Positions 1 to 11,419 of a stretch of 64,000 nucleotides of DNA are shown here, one piece after another; within the stretch, counting starts at the first letter, position 1; every line of letters begins with the position of its first letter. The DNA lies in assembly GCA_023053685.1 (NCBI GenBank), contig JALIGW010000058.1, positions 3,682,045-3,746,044 of the forward strand, given 5' to 3'. This DNA is from Diadophis punctatus similis. Taxonomy: Eukaryota; Chordata; Lepidosauria; Squamata; Dipsadidae. The position numbers and the translations under genes were made by a program. The notes beneath the pieces are model-generated. The model did no database searches. It was not told where the DNA came from and saw only the letters and a list, made by a program, of their open reading frames with translations.

Positions 1-170
1 AAATAAAATAAAATAATAAAATAAAATAATAAAAAATTAAAATAAAATAAAATAAAATAAAATAAAATAAAATAAAATAAAATAAAATAAAATAATAATA
101 AAATAAAATAAAATAATAAAATAAAATAAAATAAAATAATAAAATAAAATAAAATAAAATAAAATAAAAT
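1..170. repeat. (AAATA)n microsatellite
   Basis: Imperfect AAATA/AAATAAT repeats from the window edge. Confidence 0.9.
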
Positions 171-204
171 ATGAGACAATATTCATCGGATGTCTCCCCC
201 ATGT

Positions 205-430
205 ATGTTTGTGTGATATAGATGTTATTAATTGTTTTTAAATTGCTTTTTAATGATTTGGTTGGTTGTTTTATTAAAATGTTGTATGCCGCCTTGAGTC
301 CTCAGGGAGTAGGGCAGCATAGAAGAACCTCCAAATAAATAAAATAAAATAATAAAATAAAATAAATAAACAAAACAAAATAAAATAAAATAATAAAATA
401 ATAATAAAATAAAATAAAATAAAATAAAAT
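205..430 (+). mobile_element. L2-like LINE 3' end with AAATA tail
   Basis: It carries the squamate L2-type 3' end (GCCGCCTTGAGTCCTCAGGG...GGGCAGCATAGAAG), followed by AAATA repeats to about 430. The fragment holds only the tail. Confidence 0.65.
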
Positions 431-821
431 GTGGGTGGAATTTGATGCTCTGTGATGGCTGCCATTTTTTCTGACCAGTACATGCAGGCACCCCTCAAAA
501 GGACCTTACTGCCAGATAAGGCATATTTTCATGGGAAAACTTTGCAGAATTAAGCGCCAGAGAGATGGACCAACTGCTGCAGGCCCCCACCTTTGATGGG
601 AAGGAGAAAGAATTAAATCATATTCACCTTCGGGATCCCGTCGAGGGTCTTCGGCTTCCTGGCAAGGACATAGCAATCAAAGCACAGATTTTGGCCCTGA
701 AGCCAAGCCCAGCTGGGATGGGGAGGAAATGGAAAGAAGAGAGAAAGAGGAAGATTGAGGGTGAGAATTAAGACCAGGAAGCTGTGCAATCTAGCAGATG
801 GGTTCTGGGTTCAAATCCAAT
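431..821. other. No recognised feature
   Basis: Apparently ordinary non-coding sequence. A tRNA B-box-like GGTTCAAATCC at 809-819 just before the pyrimidine tract may be the remnant of a SINE head. Confidence 0.4.
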
Positions 822-1291
822 ATTTCCTCCCTCCCTCCCTCTTTTCATTCCTCCCTCCCTCCCTTCTTCTCTCTTTTCATTCCTTCCTTCACTTTCCCTC
901 TCTTCCCTCCTTTCTCCCACCTTCCCTCCCTCTCTTTTCATTCCTTCCTTCCCTCCCTGCCTCTTGTCTCTTCCTTCCTTCCTCTTTTCATTCCTCCTTC
1001 CCTCCCTTCTTTTCTCTCTTCATTCCTCCCTTCACTTTCCCTCCCTTCTTTCCTTCCTTTCTCCCACCTTCCCTCTCTTTTCATTCCTTCCTTCCCTCCC
1101 TGCCTCTTGTCTCTTCCTTCCTTCCTTCCTCTTTTCATTCCTCCTTCCCTCCCTTCTTTTCTCTTTTCATTCCTTCCTTCACTTTCCCTCCCTTCTTTCC
1201 TTCCTTTCTCCCACCTTCCCTCCCTCTCTTTTCATTCCTTCCTTCCCTCCCTGCCTCTTGTCCCTCCCTCCCTCCCTCCCTCCCTCCTTCT

Positions 1292-1373
<82 letters not shown>

Positions 1374-1425
1374 TTCCTTCCTTCCTTCCTTCCTTCCTTC
1401 CTTCCTTCCTTCCTTTTTTCCCTTT
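822..1425. repeat. Pyrimidine-rich minisatellite and (CTTT)n/(CCTT)n tract
   Basis: The plus strand is almost purely C/T. A longer unit starting CTCTTTTCATTCC recurs at about 932, 1075 and 1226, a period near 145-150 bases. It ends in pure CTTT and then CCTT runs. Long open frames here are repeat artefacts. Confidence 0.9.
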
Positions 1426-1637
1426 CTTCTTTTCCACCTGCTGTTCCTATCCCATTAAATCAGATATTGCAGTAAACAGGAGACCCGTAAAATATCTACT
1501 ATAGATTGAATACAGATTGCATGCTTTTATAAAATCACTTTCTTTAAAACCTAGGCTGCACCTTATTCCAAATAACTCTGAATGCAGATTGTGGGAACCG
1601 GATGAGTATTACCTGTCTCAAAGCATTTTATAAAGTG

Positions 1638-2033
1638 CAGGTAGCCCTTGACTTTCAACACTTTGTTTACTGACCATCCGAAGCTACAACACCACTGAAA
1701 AAAAGGGACTTATGACAATTTTTCACACTTAGGACCGTTGCAGCATCCCCATGGTAACATGATCAAAATTCAGACACTTGGCAACTGACTCACATTTATG
1801 ACGGTCACAGTGTCCCAAGTTCATGCGATCCCCTTTTGCAACTTTCTGATAAGCAAAGTCAATGGGCGGGGAGCCAGATTCACTTAACAACTGTGTTACT
1901 AACTTAACAACCAAAGTGATTCACTTAACAACCATGGCAAGAAAGGTCATGAAATGGGCAAACGTTACTTAACTGTCTCGCTTAGCAACAGAAATGTTGG
2001 GCTCAATTGTGGTCATAAGACGAGAACTACCCG
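1638..2033 (+). mobile_element. TA-target MITE, copy 1 (family M1)
   Basis: Family M1 begins CAGGTAGTCCTCGACTTACG and ends with its reverse complement. In good copies it is bounded by TA. Inside are recurrent blocks such as GTGACTTATGACC and CACGTGATC. This copy has degraded ends. Confidence 0.85.
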
Positions 2034-2289
2034 TTCACCATGGGACTCTGGTTGCCAAACAGCTAATTGTCGAGTGCAAAGCATGTCTAAAAGCCGGTTT
2101 GAAAATTGTGTCCTCCAGCAATTCCTCATCAAACTGCAGTGAAATATTTAGGCCTGCCAAAGTGTTTGATCTTGGGCCCAGATTTTATTAATGGCTCAAA
2201 TAAAAACGTTCGGTGGATGCTGATCAAATCTGTGGATGACACAAACTAAGTGGGCTGCTGAATTATTCTATAAGACAACAACAAACTGC

Positions 2290-3497
2290 CTTGGTAAGGC
2301 CACACTTGGAATATCGCATCCAGTTCTGGTCGCAACCGATGTGAAAAGGATGTTGAGACTCTGGAAAGAATGCAGAGAAGAGCAACAAAGAGGATTAGGG
2401 GACTGGAGGCTAAAACATATGAAGAACGGTTGCTGGAAGTGGGTATGTCTAGTTTAATGAAAAGAAGGACCAGGGGAGACATGATAGCAGTCTTCCAATA
2501 TCTCAGGGGTTGCCACAAAGAAGAGGGAGTCAAACTATTCTCCAAAGCACCAGAAAGCAAGTCAAGAAATAATGGATGGAAACTAAACAAGGAGAGAAGC
2601 AACCTGGAACTTATGAGGAATTTCCTGACAGTGAGAACAATTAATCAGTGGAACAGCTTGCCTCCAGAAGTTGTGAATGCTCCAACACTGGAAGTTTTTA
2701 AGAAGAGATTGTCTGAAGTGATGTAGGGTTTCCTGCTTGAGCAGGGGGTTCGACTAGAAGACCTCCAAGGTCCCTTCCAGCTCTATTCTGGTTACATGAT
2801 TGATTCAGAAGATGCATACATGATAGCAGTTTTCCAGTATTTGAAGGGCTGCCACCAAGAAGAGGGGGTCAACCTGTTATCCAAAACACCTGAAGGTAGG
2901 ACAAGAAGCAACAAGTGGAAACGAACCAAGGAGAGAAGCAACCTGGAATTAAGGAGAAATTTCCTGACAGTTAGAACAATTAATCCGTGGAACAGCTTGC
3001 CACCAGAAGTTGTGAATGCTCCAACACTGGAAGTTTTAAAGAAGATGTTGGATAACCATTTGTCTGAAGTGATGTAGGGTTTCCTGCCTAGGCAGGGGGT
3101 TGGACTAGAAGACCTTCAAGGTCCCTTCCAGCTCTATTCTGGTTAAATGATTGATACAGAAGATACTGATAGCAGTATCCCAATATCTCAGGGGCTGCCA
3201 CAAAGAAGAGGGAGTCAAACTATTCTCCAAAGCACCTGAGATCAGGACAAGAAGCAACGGATGGAAACTCATCAAGGAGACAAGCAACTTACAACTAAGG
3301 AGAAATTTCCTAACAGTGAGGACAATTAACCAGTGGAACTGCTTGCCACCAGAAGTTGTGGTTGCTCCAACACTGGAGGTTTTCAAGAAGTGATTGGACA
3401 ACCATTTGTCTGAAATGATATAGGGTTTCCTGCTTAAGCAGGGGGTTGGACTAGAAGACCTCCAAGGTCCCTTCCAACTCTGTTATTCTATTCTATT
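2290..3497 (+). mobile_element. CR1 LINE 3' end, tandemly repeated three times
   Basis: The first block (2290 to about 2790) encodes the end of the CR1 reverse transcriptase protein (RGDMIAVFQYLRGCHKEEG, NQWNSLPPEVV). Two shorter copies of the same 3' end follow. The post-stop motif TAGGGTTTCCTGC falls at 2724, 3075 and 3421, so the period is about 350 bases. All copies are broken. Confidence 0.9.
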
Positions 3498-3576
3498 CCA
3501 AACTCCAGAACCATCTCACAGACCAAGGAAATGAACTGAAAATAAGAGGACAACATTTAACACAAATGCAGAATAA

Positions 3577-3985
3577 CAGGCAGTCCTTGAGTTACAGCCA
3601 ATTTTTAATGACCATTCAAAGTCACAAAGGCACTGAAGAAGTGACTTATGACCATCTTTCACATTTATGACAGTTGCACCATCCCTACGGTCACGTGATC
3701 AAAATTCAGACACTTGGCAACTGACTCGTATTTACGACAGTTGCGGTATCCCGGAGTGTGTGTGTGTGTGTGTGTCACACGATCCCCTTTTTGCAACCTT
3801 CTGACCAGCAAAGTCGATGGCGAAACCAGGTTCACTTAACAACCGTCTGACTAATTGAATGACTAATTCACTTAACAACCGCGGCCAAGAAAGGTCATGA
3901 AATGGGCAAAAGTCCCAGTAACCACTCTCTCGCTTAGCGACAGAAATTTGGGACTTGGTTGCGGTTGCACGTCGAGGAGTGCCTG
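3577..3985 (+). mobile_element. TA-target MITE M1, copy 2
   Basis: Nearly full length, from CAGGCAGTCC to GTCGAGGAGTGCCTG. A (GT)n run at about 3756-3774 has expanded inside it. Confidence 0.85.
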
Positions 3986-4405
3986 TTAATTCCTTTCCCA
4001 GCCATTTTCTTGTTCATCCAAGATGCCAGATGTTGTCCCCTAAGTCCTCGCTGCAGAGAAAAAAATGCCCTTGAGTTTAGAACCGCACGAGAAAAAGCAG
4101 TCCGCGAGAATCCTCCTTCGGGTGTCAACCTGTTCCTAGTTTTTCCTCTGCAAAAAAAAGAGGGGGAATTTAAAAGCGGTGGGAGTTTTGCAGCTGAGCG
4201 CAGAGCGGGCTGCCTGTCTGAATAAAAGCTCCCAAGACAATGTGCTGTGCCTTCCCGAGACACGAAGCTGGAAGGCAGGGAGCAATGCGTCAAGATTAGT
4301 CATCAGCCGGCTTGCTTGCATGCTGTGAGTTAAAAGGAGGCAGCTATAGTGATGCCTACAGTCTGCAGGAGAGAGAAGGAGAGAGTGGAACGATTAGCAG
4401 ATTAG
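3986..4405. other. No recognised feature
   Basis: Mixed-composition DNA without a clear coding or repeat signature. Confidence 0.4.
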
Positions 4406-4611
4406 CAGAGTTGGAAGGGACCTTGGAGGTCTTCTAGACCAACCCCCTACTCAAGGGGGAGACCCCTATACTATTTCAGACTATTCGGTCTACTCTTAAA
4501 AACCTCCAGTGATGGAGCACCCACAACTTCTGGTGGCAAGCCATTCAGAATAACAGAGTTGGAAGGGACCTTGGAGGTCTTCTAGTCCAACCCCTTGCTC
4601 AAGGAGGAGAC

Positions 4612-5004
4612 CAGAGGTGGGTTCCTGCCGGAGCGGCCCAGTGCACAGCTCCGGTAGGGAGTGGCCAATTGCGCAATTTGCGTGCGACCGCTCCGGAGAC
4701 CTCTTTGCCGGTCCACCGTGCGCATCGCCATTTTTTTCATTAATTTTTGGGTGATTTTGCTTCTGTGCATGCGCGGAAGCAAAATCACACTGAAATCTCA
4801 CGAGGGGACGCGTGTGCATGCGAGATTTCGGTGAGATTTTGCTTCTGCGCATTCGTGGAAGCAAAATCATGCCAAAATCTCGCACACGTGCGCGTCCCCT
4901 CACAAGATTTCGGCGAGATTTTGCTTCCACACATGTGCAGAAGCAAAATTGTGCGAGTTACGCGTGCAGTGCACCGGCACCGGTAAGACAGCAACCCACC
5001 TCTG
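4612..5004. mobile_element. hAT-type MITE with perfect 8-bp target duplication
   Basis: The ends are CAGAGGTGGGTTCC and AACCCACCTCTG. The target duplication GAGGAGAC at 4604-4611 and 5005-5012 is perfect. The interior is built from inverted copies of GCTTCYGYGCATGCG-type and GATTTTGCTTC blocks that can fold into long hairpins. Confidence 0.92.
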
Positions 5005-5355
5005 GAGGAGACCCCTATACTATTACAGACAAATGATTGTCCAGTCTCTTCTTAAAAACCTCCAGTGATGGAGCACCCACAACTTCTGGTGGCAAGCCAT
5101 TCAGAATAACAGAATTGGAAGGGACCTTGGAGGTCTTCTAGTCCAACCCCTTGCTCAAGGAGGAGACCCCTATACTATTTCAGACAAATGGTTGTCCAAT
5201 CTCTTCTTAAAAACCTCCAGTGATGGAGCACAACTTCTGGAGGCAGATTGTTCCACTGATTAATTGTCCTCACTGCCAGGAAGTTTCTCCTTAGTTCCAG
5301 GTTGCTTCTCTCCTTGATTAGTTTCCATCCATTATTTCTTGTCCTGCCCTCTGAT

Positions 5356-6151
5356 TCAGGGGTGAAATTCAAAATTTTCCCCTATCGGTTCCATGGGTGT
5401 GGCTTGGTGGGTGTGGCAGGGAAAGGATATAGCAAAATCTCCATTCCCACCCCACTCTGGGGCCAGCCAGAGGTGGTATTTGCCGGTTCTCCGAACTACT
5501 CAAAATTTCTGCCACTGGTTCTCCAGAACACAATTCTGGAATACAGCTCACCTGTCTGGAACCCGCACTGCATATCAGACAGAAATACAACCGAGAGAGT
5601 CCAGAAATATTTCACAAGAAGAGTCCTTCACTCCTCCGCTCGCAACAAAATACCTTATTCCACCAGACTTGAAATATTGGGATTAGACAATTTACAACTA
5701 CGTGGCCTCCGATCTGATCTAAATGTAGTTCATAAAATCATATACCAAAATGTCCTTCCTGTCAATGACTACTTCAGCTTCAACCGCAGCAATACACGAG
5801 CACGCAATAAATACAAACTAAATGTAAAGCGCTCCAAACTCGACTGCAGAAAAGACGACTTCAGCAACAGAGTGATCAATGCCTGGAATGCACTACCTGA
5901 CTCTGTGGTTTCCTCCCCAAACCCCCAAAACTTTAACCTTAGACTGTCTACAGTTGACCTCTCCCCATTTCTAAGAGGTCTGTAAGGGGCGTGCATAAGC
6001 GCACCACTGTGCCTACCGTCCCTGTCCTACTGTCCTATTGTCCTCTTTTATCGGTACTTTTTACTTATGTTTATACAAACTACTACTATCCTATACATGT
6101 TTGACAAATAAATAAATAAATAAATAAAATAAAAAATAAATTTCACTCCTG
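5356..6151. mobile_element. hAT-type MITE split by a LINE
   Basis: It begins CAGGGGTGAAATTC at 5357 and ends AATTTCACTCCTG at 6151. The target duplication CCTCTGAT is at 5348-5355 and 6152-6159. The CR1 host reads straight across when the element is removed. Its relative is at 19875-20095. Confidence 0.85.
5527..6139 (+). mobile_element. 5'-truncated LINE (CR1/L2/Rex1 group), copy 1
   Basis: It encodes about 150 residues of a reverse transcriptase C-terminus (LEYSSPVWNPHC, RVINAWNALPDSVV, STVDLSPFLRGL, stop). A 3' UTR and an AAATA tail follow. A closely similar copy is at 20392-21085 and a short 3' end at 46122-46312. Clade not settled. Confidence 0.85.
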
Positions 6152-6432
6152 CCTCTGATGCTTTGGAGAACACATGGACCTCTTCTCTGTGACAGCCCCT
6201 CAATTATTGGAACACTGCTTCTTTTTACAACGGTATCCTGAGGGACACAGTGTGCTTGAAGAAAGCATCAAGAACAAGTTGGCTCATCAGCTTTTTAAGC
6301 ACTTTTTAAAATTCAAGTTGGCCACTATTTTCTCTCTTGGAAAGCCTCGCCTGCACTGAAGCCAACGGAGGAACTCGGGTGGCAAATGAGACCCAATCTC
6401 ATTTCTATACCACAGGAAATTCTTTGGGAAGC

Positions 6433-6663
6433 ATAGCAATAGCAATAGCTCTTAGACTTATATACCACTTCATAGTGCTTTACAGCCCTCTCTAAGCGGT
6501 TTACAGAGTCAGCATATTGCCCCCAACAATCTGGGTCCTCATTTTACCCACCTCGGAAGGATGGAAGGCTGAGTCAACCTTGAGCCGGTGAGATTTGAAC
6601 TGCAGAACTGCTGAACTAGCAGTAGCCTGCAGTGCTGCATTTAACCACTGCACCATCTCAGCT
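6433..6663 (-). mobile_element. Sauria-type tRNA SINE, full length
   Basis: On the minus strand it has an A-box-like TGGTGCAGTGG and a B-box-like GTTCAAATCTC, then the Bov-B-like 3' end (AAACCGCTTAGAGAGGGCTG, TATATAAGTCTAAG) and an AGCAAT-type tail. Confidence 0.9.
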
Positions 6664-6715
6664 CATCCCTTTGGGCTGTCAGGATCTCAGCAGCTTTGCT
6701 GAAAGGGCAGAATGC

Positions 6716-6783
6716 AGAATAATAGAGTTGGAAGGGACCTTGGAGGTAGTCCACCCCACTGCTCAAATAGGAGACCCTATACC
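6716..6783 (-). mobile_element. CR1 3' tail fragment
   Basis: Contains GAGTTGGAAGGGACCTTGGA, the CR1 3' end in reverse. Confidence 0.75.
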
Positions 6784-6895
6784 AGGGGTTGGCAACCTTA
6801 AACACTCAAAGAGCTACAAAGGTCCTAACCGAAACCCCCCCCGTTCAATTCTGGAGCCGACCAAAAGTCCGGTTTCCCCACCGTCATGTCGGAAC
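6784..6895. mobile_element. hAT-like fragment
   Basis: Starts CAGGGGTTGGCAACCTTAAA, a hAT-type terminus. The other end is not clear. Confidence 0.45.
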
Positions 6896-6896
6896 C

Positions 6897-7680
6897 AGTT
6901 GCCAAGTGTCTCAATTTTAATCACGTGACTGAGGGATGGTCATAAGTGTGAAAAAGGGTCCTAATCAGTGGTGGGTTCCTACCGGTGCGGTCCACTCTAT
7001 AGCACCGGTAGCGGCCTGCTGGTGATGTCACAGTACCGGTGCGGTCGGTTGCCGGTGCCTGGGTGCCGCCATTAAAAAAAAATTAATGTTTTTTTTAAAA
7101 ATGTTCTTCTGCGCATGCCCAGAAGTTGAGCTTCTGGCACTGCGCATGCGCTGCCTTCCTACCCCACAGTGAGTCCAAGCAGGGGAGGATGGCTGAGGGA
7201 GCATGTGAGACGCTGAAAGAACGGGCGGCAGGAGCTATCTCCATTCCCCTCCCTTCAGCAGTCCGAGAGGCCACGAACGTGCGGTGATGATCCCAGGCAT
7301 TTTCGCACGTTCGAGGCTTCTCGAGCTGCTGAGGGGAGGGGGAATGGGCGGCAGGAACCTAGGATCATCGAATGGGGAGAAGCATTCAGGCCGGATGGAG
7401 CCTCCTAGAAGAACTGCTGCCGCGGTCTTGCTGCTCCTGCTGTGGAGGGCTGCGTTGCGGGTGGGCAATGCCCCCCGCTTCTCTGGCCGCTGCCAAGCTC
7501 CTGAGGCCCACGCCCACCCGGTCACATGGCTGGCAAGCCACACCCACAAAACAAGCCACGCCCACAGAGTGGTAGTAAAATAATTAGGAACCCGCCCCTA
7601 GTCCTATTTTACTTTCTTCAGTGCTGTTGTAACTTCAAACAGTCATTAAATGAACAGTTGTAAATCAAGGATTGACGCTG
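6897..7680 (-). mobile_element. MITE M1 remnant hosting a hAT element
   Basis: M1 sequence in reverse orientation is seen on both sides of 6966-7600 (CATAAGTGTGAAAAAGGGTC, then CAGTGCTGTTGTAAC). Confidence 0.75.
6966..7600 (+). mobile_element. 635-bp hAT-type element, copy 1
   Basis: Starts CAGTGGTGGGTTCCTACCGG and ends GGAACCCGCCCCTA. The target duplication is GTCCTAAT / GTCCTATT (7 of 8). The same element lies inverted at 16782-17439. No transposase frame is visible, so it is non-autonomous. Confidence 0.88.
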
Positions 7681-7682
7681 AC

Positions 7683-7850
7683 ATTGAAACGAATGGTTGT
7701 CCATCACTGGAGGAAACCTTTTGTCCTGGATGGAATAAGGACACCTGCCTTGGGTAGGGGGGTTGGACTATAAGACCTCCGAAGTCTCTCCCGGCCGTAT
7801 TATTTTATTTATTGAACTCATATGCTGCCCATCTCTCTATCAGTGACTGT
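7683..7850 (+). mobile_element. LINE tail fragments (CR1-like, then L2-like)
   Basis: Contains GGGGTTGGACTATAAGACCTCC, related to CR1 3' ends, and then a short L2-type tail in reverse (CTCATATGCTGCCC). Confidence 0.5.
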
Positions 7851-7990
7851 TTGGGAGGTTTTATAAACCATAGTTTCAACTGGGAAGCCATCACCATCCT
7901 AGATCAAGCCAAGATTAAAAAAATGCTAGAGAATTTCTAGAAGCTTGGCGCTTGGACAAATTGGCCATTATTAGACACATAGCTATAAAC

Positions 7991-8096
7991 CAGGGGTCCC
8001 CAAACTTGGCAACTTTAAGACTTGAGGACTTCAACTCCTAGAATTCTGGGAGTTGAAGTCCATAAGTCTTAAAATTGCCAAGTTTGAAGACCTCTG
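7991..8096. mobile_element. Palindromic 106-bp hAT MITE
   Basis: Almost a perfect palindrome: CAGGGGTCCCCAAACTTGGC at one end and its mirror at the other. Flanks CTATAAAC / ATATAAAC match 7 of 8. Confidence 0.85.
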
Positions 8097-8104
8097 ATAT
8101 AAAC

Positions 8105-8440
8105 AATGCCTACATGCCGTGCAAAAAAACTAATCAACAAGGGAATACAAAACCCCCAAAGCTCAAAAAGACCAATCAACACCTGGATGAACAGAGATTA
8201 ACCTCAAGATTGACATCAGACCAACAATCAAGAAGTAAACAATATCCTAATCAAGGAATTGGCAAGCAAGCTAACAGTAAACAGCCAAACCAAAGTACCT
8301 CCAAGACCGCCCCCACCATCACTGACAGGGCAAGCCACTAGAATAAAAACTGAGAGCAAACCGCACTCCCTACTGGTACTGAAGATGTTCCGTAGTTGGG
8401 TCATGAAACGTCCGCAAGAAAACAAAACAAGGATTACAGA
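8105..8440 (+). mobile_element. Penelope-type repeat P1 with hammerhead-like motif
   Basis: This repeat recurs at 13895, 25290, 27530 and 36960. Near its end it has a diverged form of the motif CTGATGA...ACCTAGTTGGGT...GAAACGTC. Assignment to Penelope-like elements is inference from the ribozyme-like core. Confidence 0.5.
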
Positions 8441-8454
8441 TTACAGATTATTAA

Positions 8455-8945
8455 AGTTGGAGGGGACCTTGTAGGTCATCTAGTCCAACCCCCTGCTCAA
8501 GCATGAGTCCCTACACACCATTTCGGATAAATGGCAGTCCAATCTCCTTTTGAAAGTCTCAAATGTTGGAGCTCTCACAACCTCCGCTGGCAAGCTGTTC
8601 CACTGGTTGATCGCTCTCACCATCAGAAAGTTTCTTCTTATTTCCAGGTTGAATCTCTCCTTGGTCAACTTCCATCCATTATTCCTTGTCTGGCCTTCCG
8701 GTGCCTTGGAAAACAGCCTGACCCTCTCTTCTCTGTGGCAGCCCCTCAAATATTGGAAGACTGCTATCATGTCACCCCTGGTCCTTCTCTTCGCTACACT
8801 GGCCATGCCCAGTTCCTGCAACCGCTCTTCGTATGTTATAGTTTCCAGTCCCCTAATCATCCTGGTTGCTCTCCTCTGCACTTTCTCTAGAGTTTCAATG
8901 TCTTTTTTGTAGTTTGGTGACCAAAACTGGATGCAAGTTCAGAGA
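8455..8945 (-). mobile_element. CR1 LINE 3' end, older subfamily
   Basis: Reverse-strand frame encodes MIRGLETITYEERLQELGM, RGDMIAVFQYLRGC and NQWNSLPAEVV. The tail motif differs from the young copies (GGAGGGGACCTTGTAGGTC). Confidence 0.9.
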
Positions 8946-9110
8946 GCACCAAAGACCCCACAATCATTCTCCTCCTCCTCCTCCTCCTCCTCCTCCTCCT
9001 CCTCCTCCTCTTCTCTGCAAACCCCACTCCTTTCTAGTACTGATGATGTTATCTAGTTGGGTCATGAAACATCTGCAAGGAAACCACCAAGCTTAAAGAG
9101 CATCAAGGAC
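8946..9110 (+). mobile_element. P1 repeat with (TCC)n
   Basis: A (TCC)n run at 8970-9011 is followed by TAGTACTGATGATGTTATC and GAAACATCTGCAAG, the hammerhead-like segment of P1. Confidence 0.6.
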
Positions 9111-9428
9111 CCCTCAGTCAGTTCAACGCTGAATTACAAATATTCTCCTTTATCAGTAAGTGTGTCTTCTCCAGGAAAATCTGTCCCTAACCTGGTCTTT
9201 CAGGTCTTCTATTGGTGCCACCACTATAATTGAGTCCATCCATCTTTCTGACCGTCATCCTTCTCTTCCCTTCTGCCTTTCTCACCATGATGGACTTCTG
9301 GACTTCTCAAAGGAGATCTAACTTCACATTGATGGATTGATTGATGATGTTCTATCGTTTCAGTGTTGACACAGATTTCTCCGTGACAATTTGTCCCTAA
9401 CCTGGTCTTTCAGGTCCCCCATTACAAC
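9111..9428. other. Probable old retroelement UTR
   Basis: The phrase TCCCTAACCTGGTCTTTCAGG occurs twice (about 9186 and 9391), which suggests a repeat of unknown class. No coding frame. Confidence 0.35.
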
Positions 9429-10293
9429 CATCACTGTCTCTTCTCTTCTCTTTCTCTCTTCTCCTTCATCTTCTCTTTCCTCCCCCTTCCCTTCTCTTCT
9501 TTTTTCTCCATCTTCTCTTCCCTCCTCCTTCTCTTCCTTTCCCTTCCCTTCTCCTCTCCTCTTCTCTTAATCTTCTCTTTCCTCCCTCTTCTCCTCTCCT
9601 CTCCTCTCTCCTCTCCTCCAGAGAGGTGGGTCTTCATATTGATTGATTGATTATTTTCCACTATTAACTCTTAGCAACCATATAGATTTTCTCCAAGACA
9701 ACCTGTTCTCAACCTGGTGCTTTTTAATGGGTTTTAATTAGATGGTATTTATGTGTGTGCACATGTGAGCATGAAGGCCCTCTAAGGTCACTTTCAGTCC
9801 TATGAGTCTATGATCCTTCCATGTTAAACTCCTTCCATCCTTCCTTCCTTCCTTCCCACCCATTTCTCCTTCCTTCCTTCCTTCCTTCCTTCCTTCCTTC
9901 CTTCCTTCCTTCCTTCCTTCCTCACTCACTCACTCACTCCATCTTTTCCTCCCTCCCTCCCTCCCTCCCTCCCCCTTTTCCTCCATTCCCTCCCTCCTTT
10001 CTTCCTACTTTCCTTCCTCCCTTCCTTCCTCTTTTCCTCCCTCCCTGTCTCTCTTTTCCTTCCTTCCTTCCTTCCTTCCTTCCTTCCTTCCTTCCTCCCT
10101 CTTTTCCTCCCTCCCTCCCTCTCTTTTCCTTCGTTCCTCCCTCCCTCCCTCTCTTTTCCTCCCTCCCTCCCTCCCTCTCTTTTCCTCCCTCCCTCCCTCC
10201 CTCTCTTTTCCTCCCTCCCTCCCTTTTCCTCCCTCCCTCCCTCCCTCTCTTTTCCTCCCTCCCTCCTTCCCTCCCTCCCTCCTTCCCTCCCCC
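9429..10293. repeat. Pyrimidine-rich tracts (CT, TTCC, CCCT)
   Basis: C/T-rich at 9430-9622 and again at 9829-10293, the latter with TTCC and CCCT runs broken by CTCTTTTCC. The piece 9623-9828 between them is ordinary sequence. Confidence 0.9.
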
Positions 10294-10781
10294 GCTGCTT
10301 TGATTTGGTAGTTTGGAAAAAACACAGATAGGTTGTGACAGAGGAAAGGCAGATTGGAATTTGCTCCCCGTTTCCTGACATGGGAGGACAATATCCTGCG
10401 ACATGTGAGTGCCCTAGACCTATCTTTAGTGGTGAATAGAAAAATAAAATCTAAATTGAATGGGGAGCCCCCACTAAGCGCTCTAAATACACGCCTTGCT
10501 GTGAAGGAAAAGAACATTAAGAGAGGCCTTTGGGACAAGAGTGACTCAGCAAGGAGAAACTGTCACCATTACAGCTGCAAGCAAAAGAGAAATAAAAAAT
10601 AAATAGAGACGGAATTGCAGAAGCTTTGCAAGGCGATCCTATCCTGGCTGACATTCTTGATGTCCCCAGTCCCTTTCTCTCTCTCTCTCTCTCTCTCTCT
10701 GATTATAATCCTGCATCCATACCAAAAACCAAAAACCAAATTCCAGAACCGAAATCAGCTGGGCACATTTCTGCACAGTGA
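10294..10781. other. No recognised feature apart from a (TC)n run
   Basis: Plain non-coding DNA with (TC)n at about 10676-10700. Confidence 0.4.
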
Positions 10782-11189
10782 CAGACAGTCCTCGACTTAC
10801 GACAGTTCGTTTAGTGACCGTCTGAAGTTCCGACAGCCCTGAAAAAAAGTGACTTATGACCGTGTTTCACAGTTACGACCTTTTCAGCCTCCCCAGGGTC
10901 ACCTGATCCAAATTCAGACGCTTCGGCAACTGACTCGTATTTATGACGGTCGCAGCGTCCCCCGGGGGTCACGTGATCCCCTTTTGCGACCTTCCGACAG
11001 GCAAAAATCAATGGGGGGGAAGCCAGATTCGCTTAACAACCGGGTGACTCACTTGATCAACTGTGGCGATTCGCTTAACAACTTTCGGGCATGAAATGTT
11101 GTAAAAGGGGGCAAGATCCACTTAAGCCATGTCTCACTTAACAACAGAAAGGTTGGGCTCAATGGTGGTCGTAAGTCGAGGACTACCTG
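10782..11189 (+). mobile_element. TA-target MITE M1, copy 3
   Basis: Nearly complete, from CAGACAGTCCTCGACTTACG to GTCGAGGACTACCTG, with few degraded positions. Confidence 0.9.
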
Positions 11190-11204
11190 CATTTTGCAAG
11201 GATT

Positions 11205-11419
11205 CCTTGGGAAAGACACTGAGGTTGGGAAAAGATGGAAAGCCAAAGCAGAAGGGGACGGCAGAGGAGGAGATGGCTGGATAGGGTCATTGACACAGTG
11301 ACCATGAATTTTGGCCAACTCTGGCAGATAATGGACAACAGGGAGACTTGGCATACCACAGTTCATGGGGATGAAAGAGTCGGACACGACTTAGCGACTG
11401 AACAACAGCGACAACAAAA
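11205..11419 (+). mobile_element. Bov-B (RTE) LINE 3' end
   Basis: The decayed C-terminus reads RRGRQRRRWLDRVIDTVTM and WHTTVHGDERVGHDL. The DNA ends GACTTAGCGACTGAACAACA, the typical Bov-B tail. Squamates are a known major host of Bov-B. Confidence 0.85.

Larger units (their letters stand above)
4406..6240 (-). mobile_element. CR1 LINE 3' end with tandem tails and nested insertions
   Basis: Three copies of the CR1 3' tail begin at 4406, 4554 and 5110 (CAGAGTTGGAAGGGACC). The element continues to about 6240, where it encodes the end of the CR1 protein in reverse. Two hAT-type elements interrupt it (4612-5004 and 5356-6151), and the second itself holds a LINE. Confidence 0.88.

Noticed and set aside
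4496..5036. Several overlapping open frames of 68-144 residues
   Set aside because: They fall in the inverted repeats of a hAT MITE and the CR1 tail, with no protein signature.
6433..6663. tRNA gene suggested by A- and B-box-like sequences
   Set aside because: The head is followed by a Bov-B-like 3' end and recurs many times, so it is a SINE.
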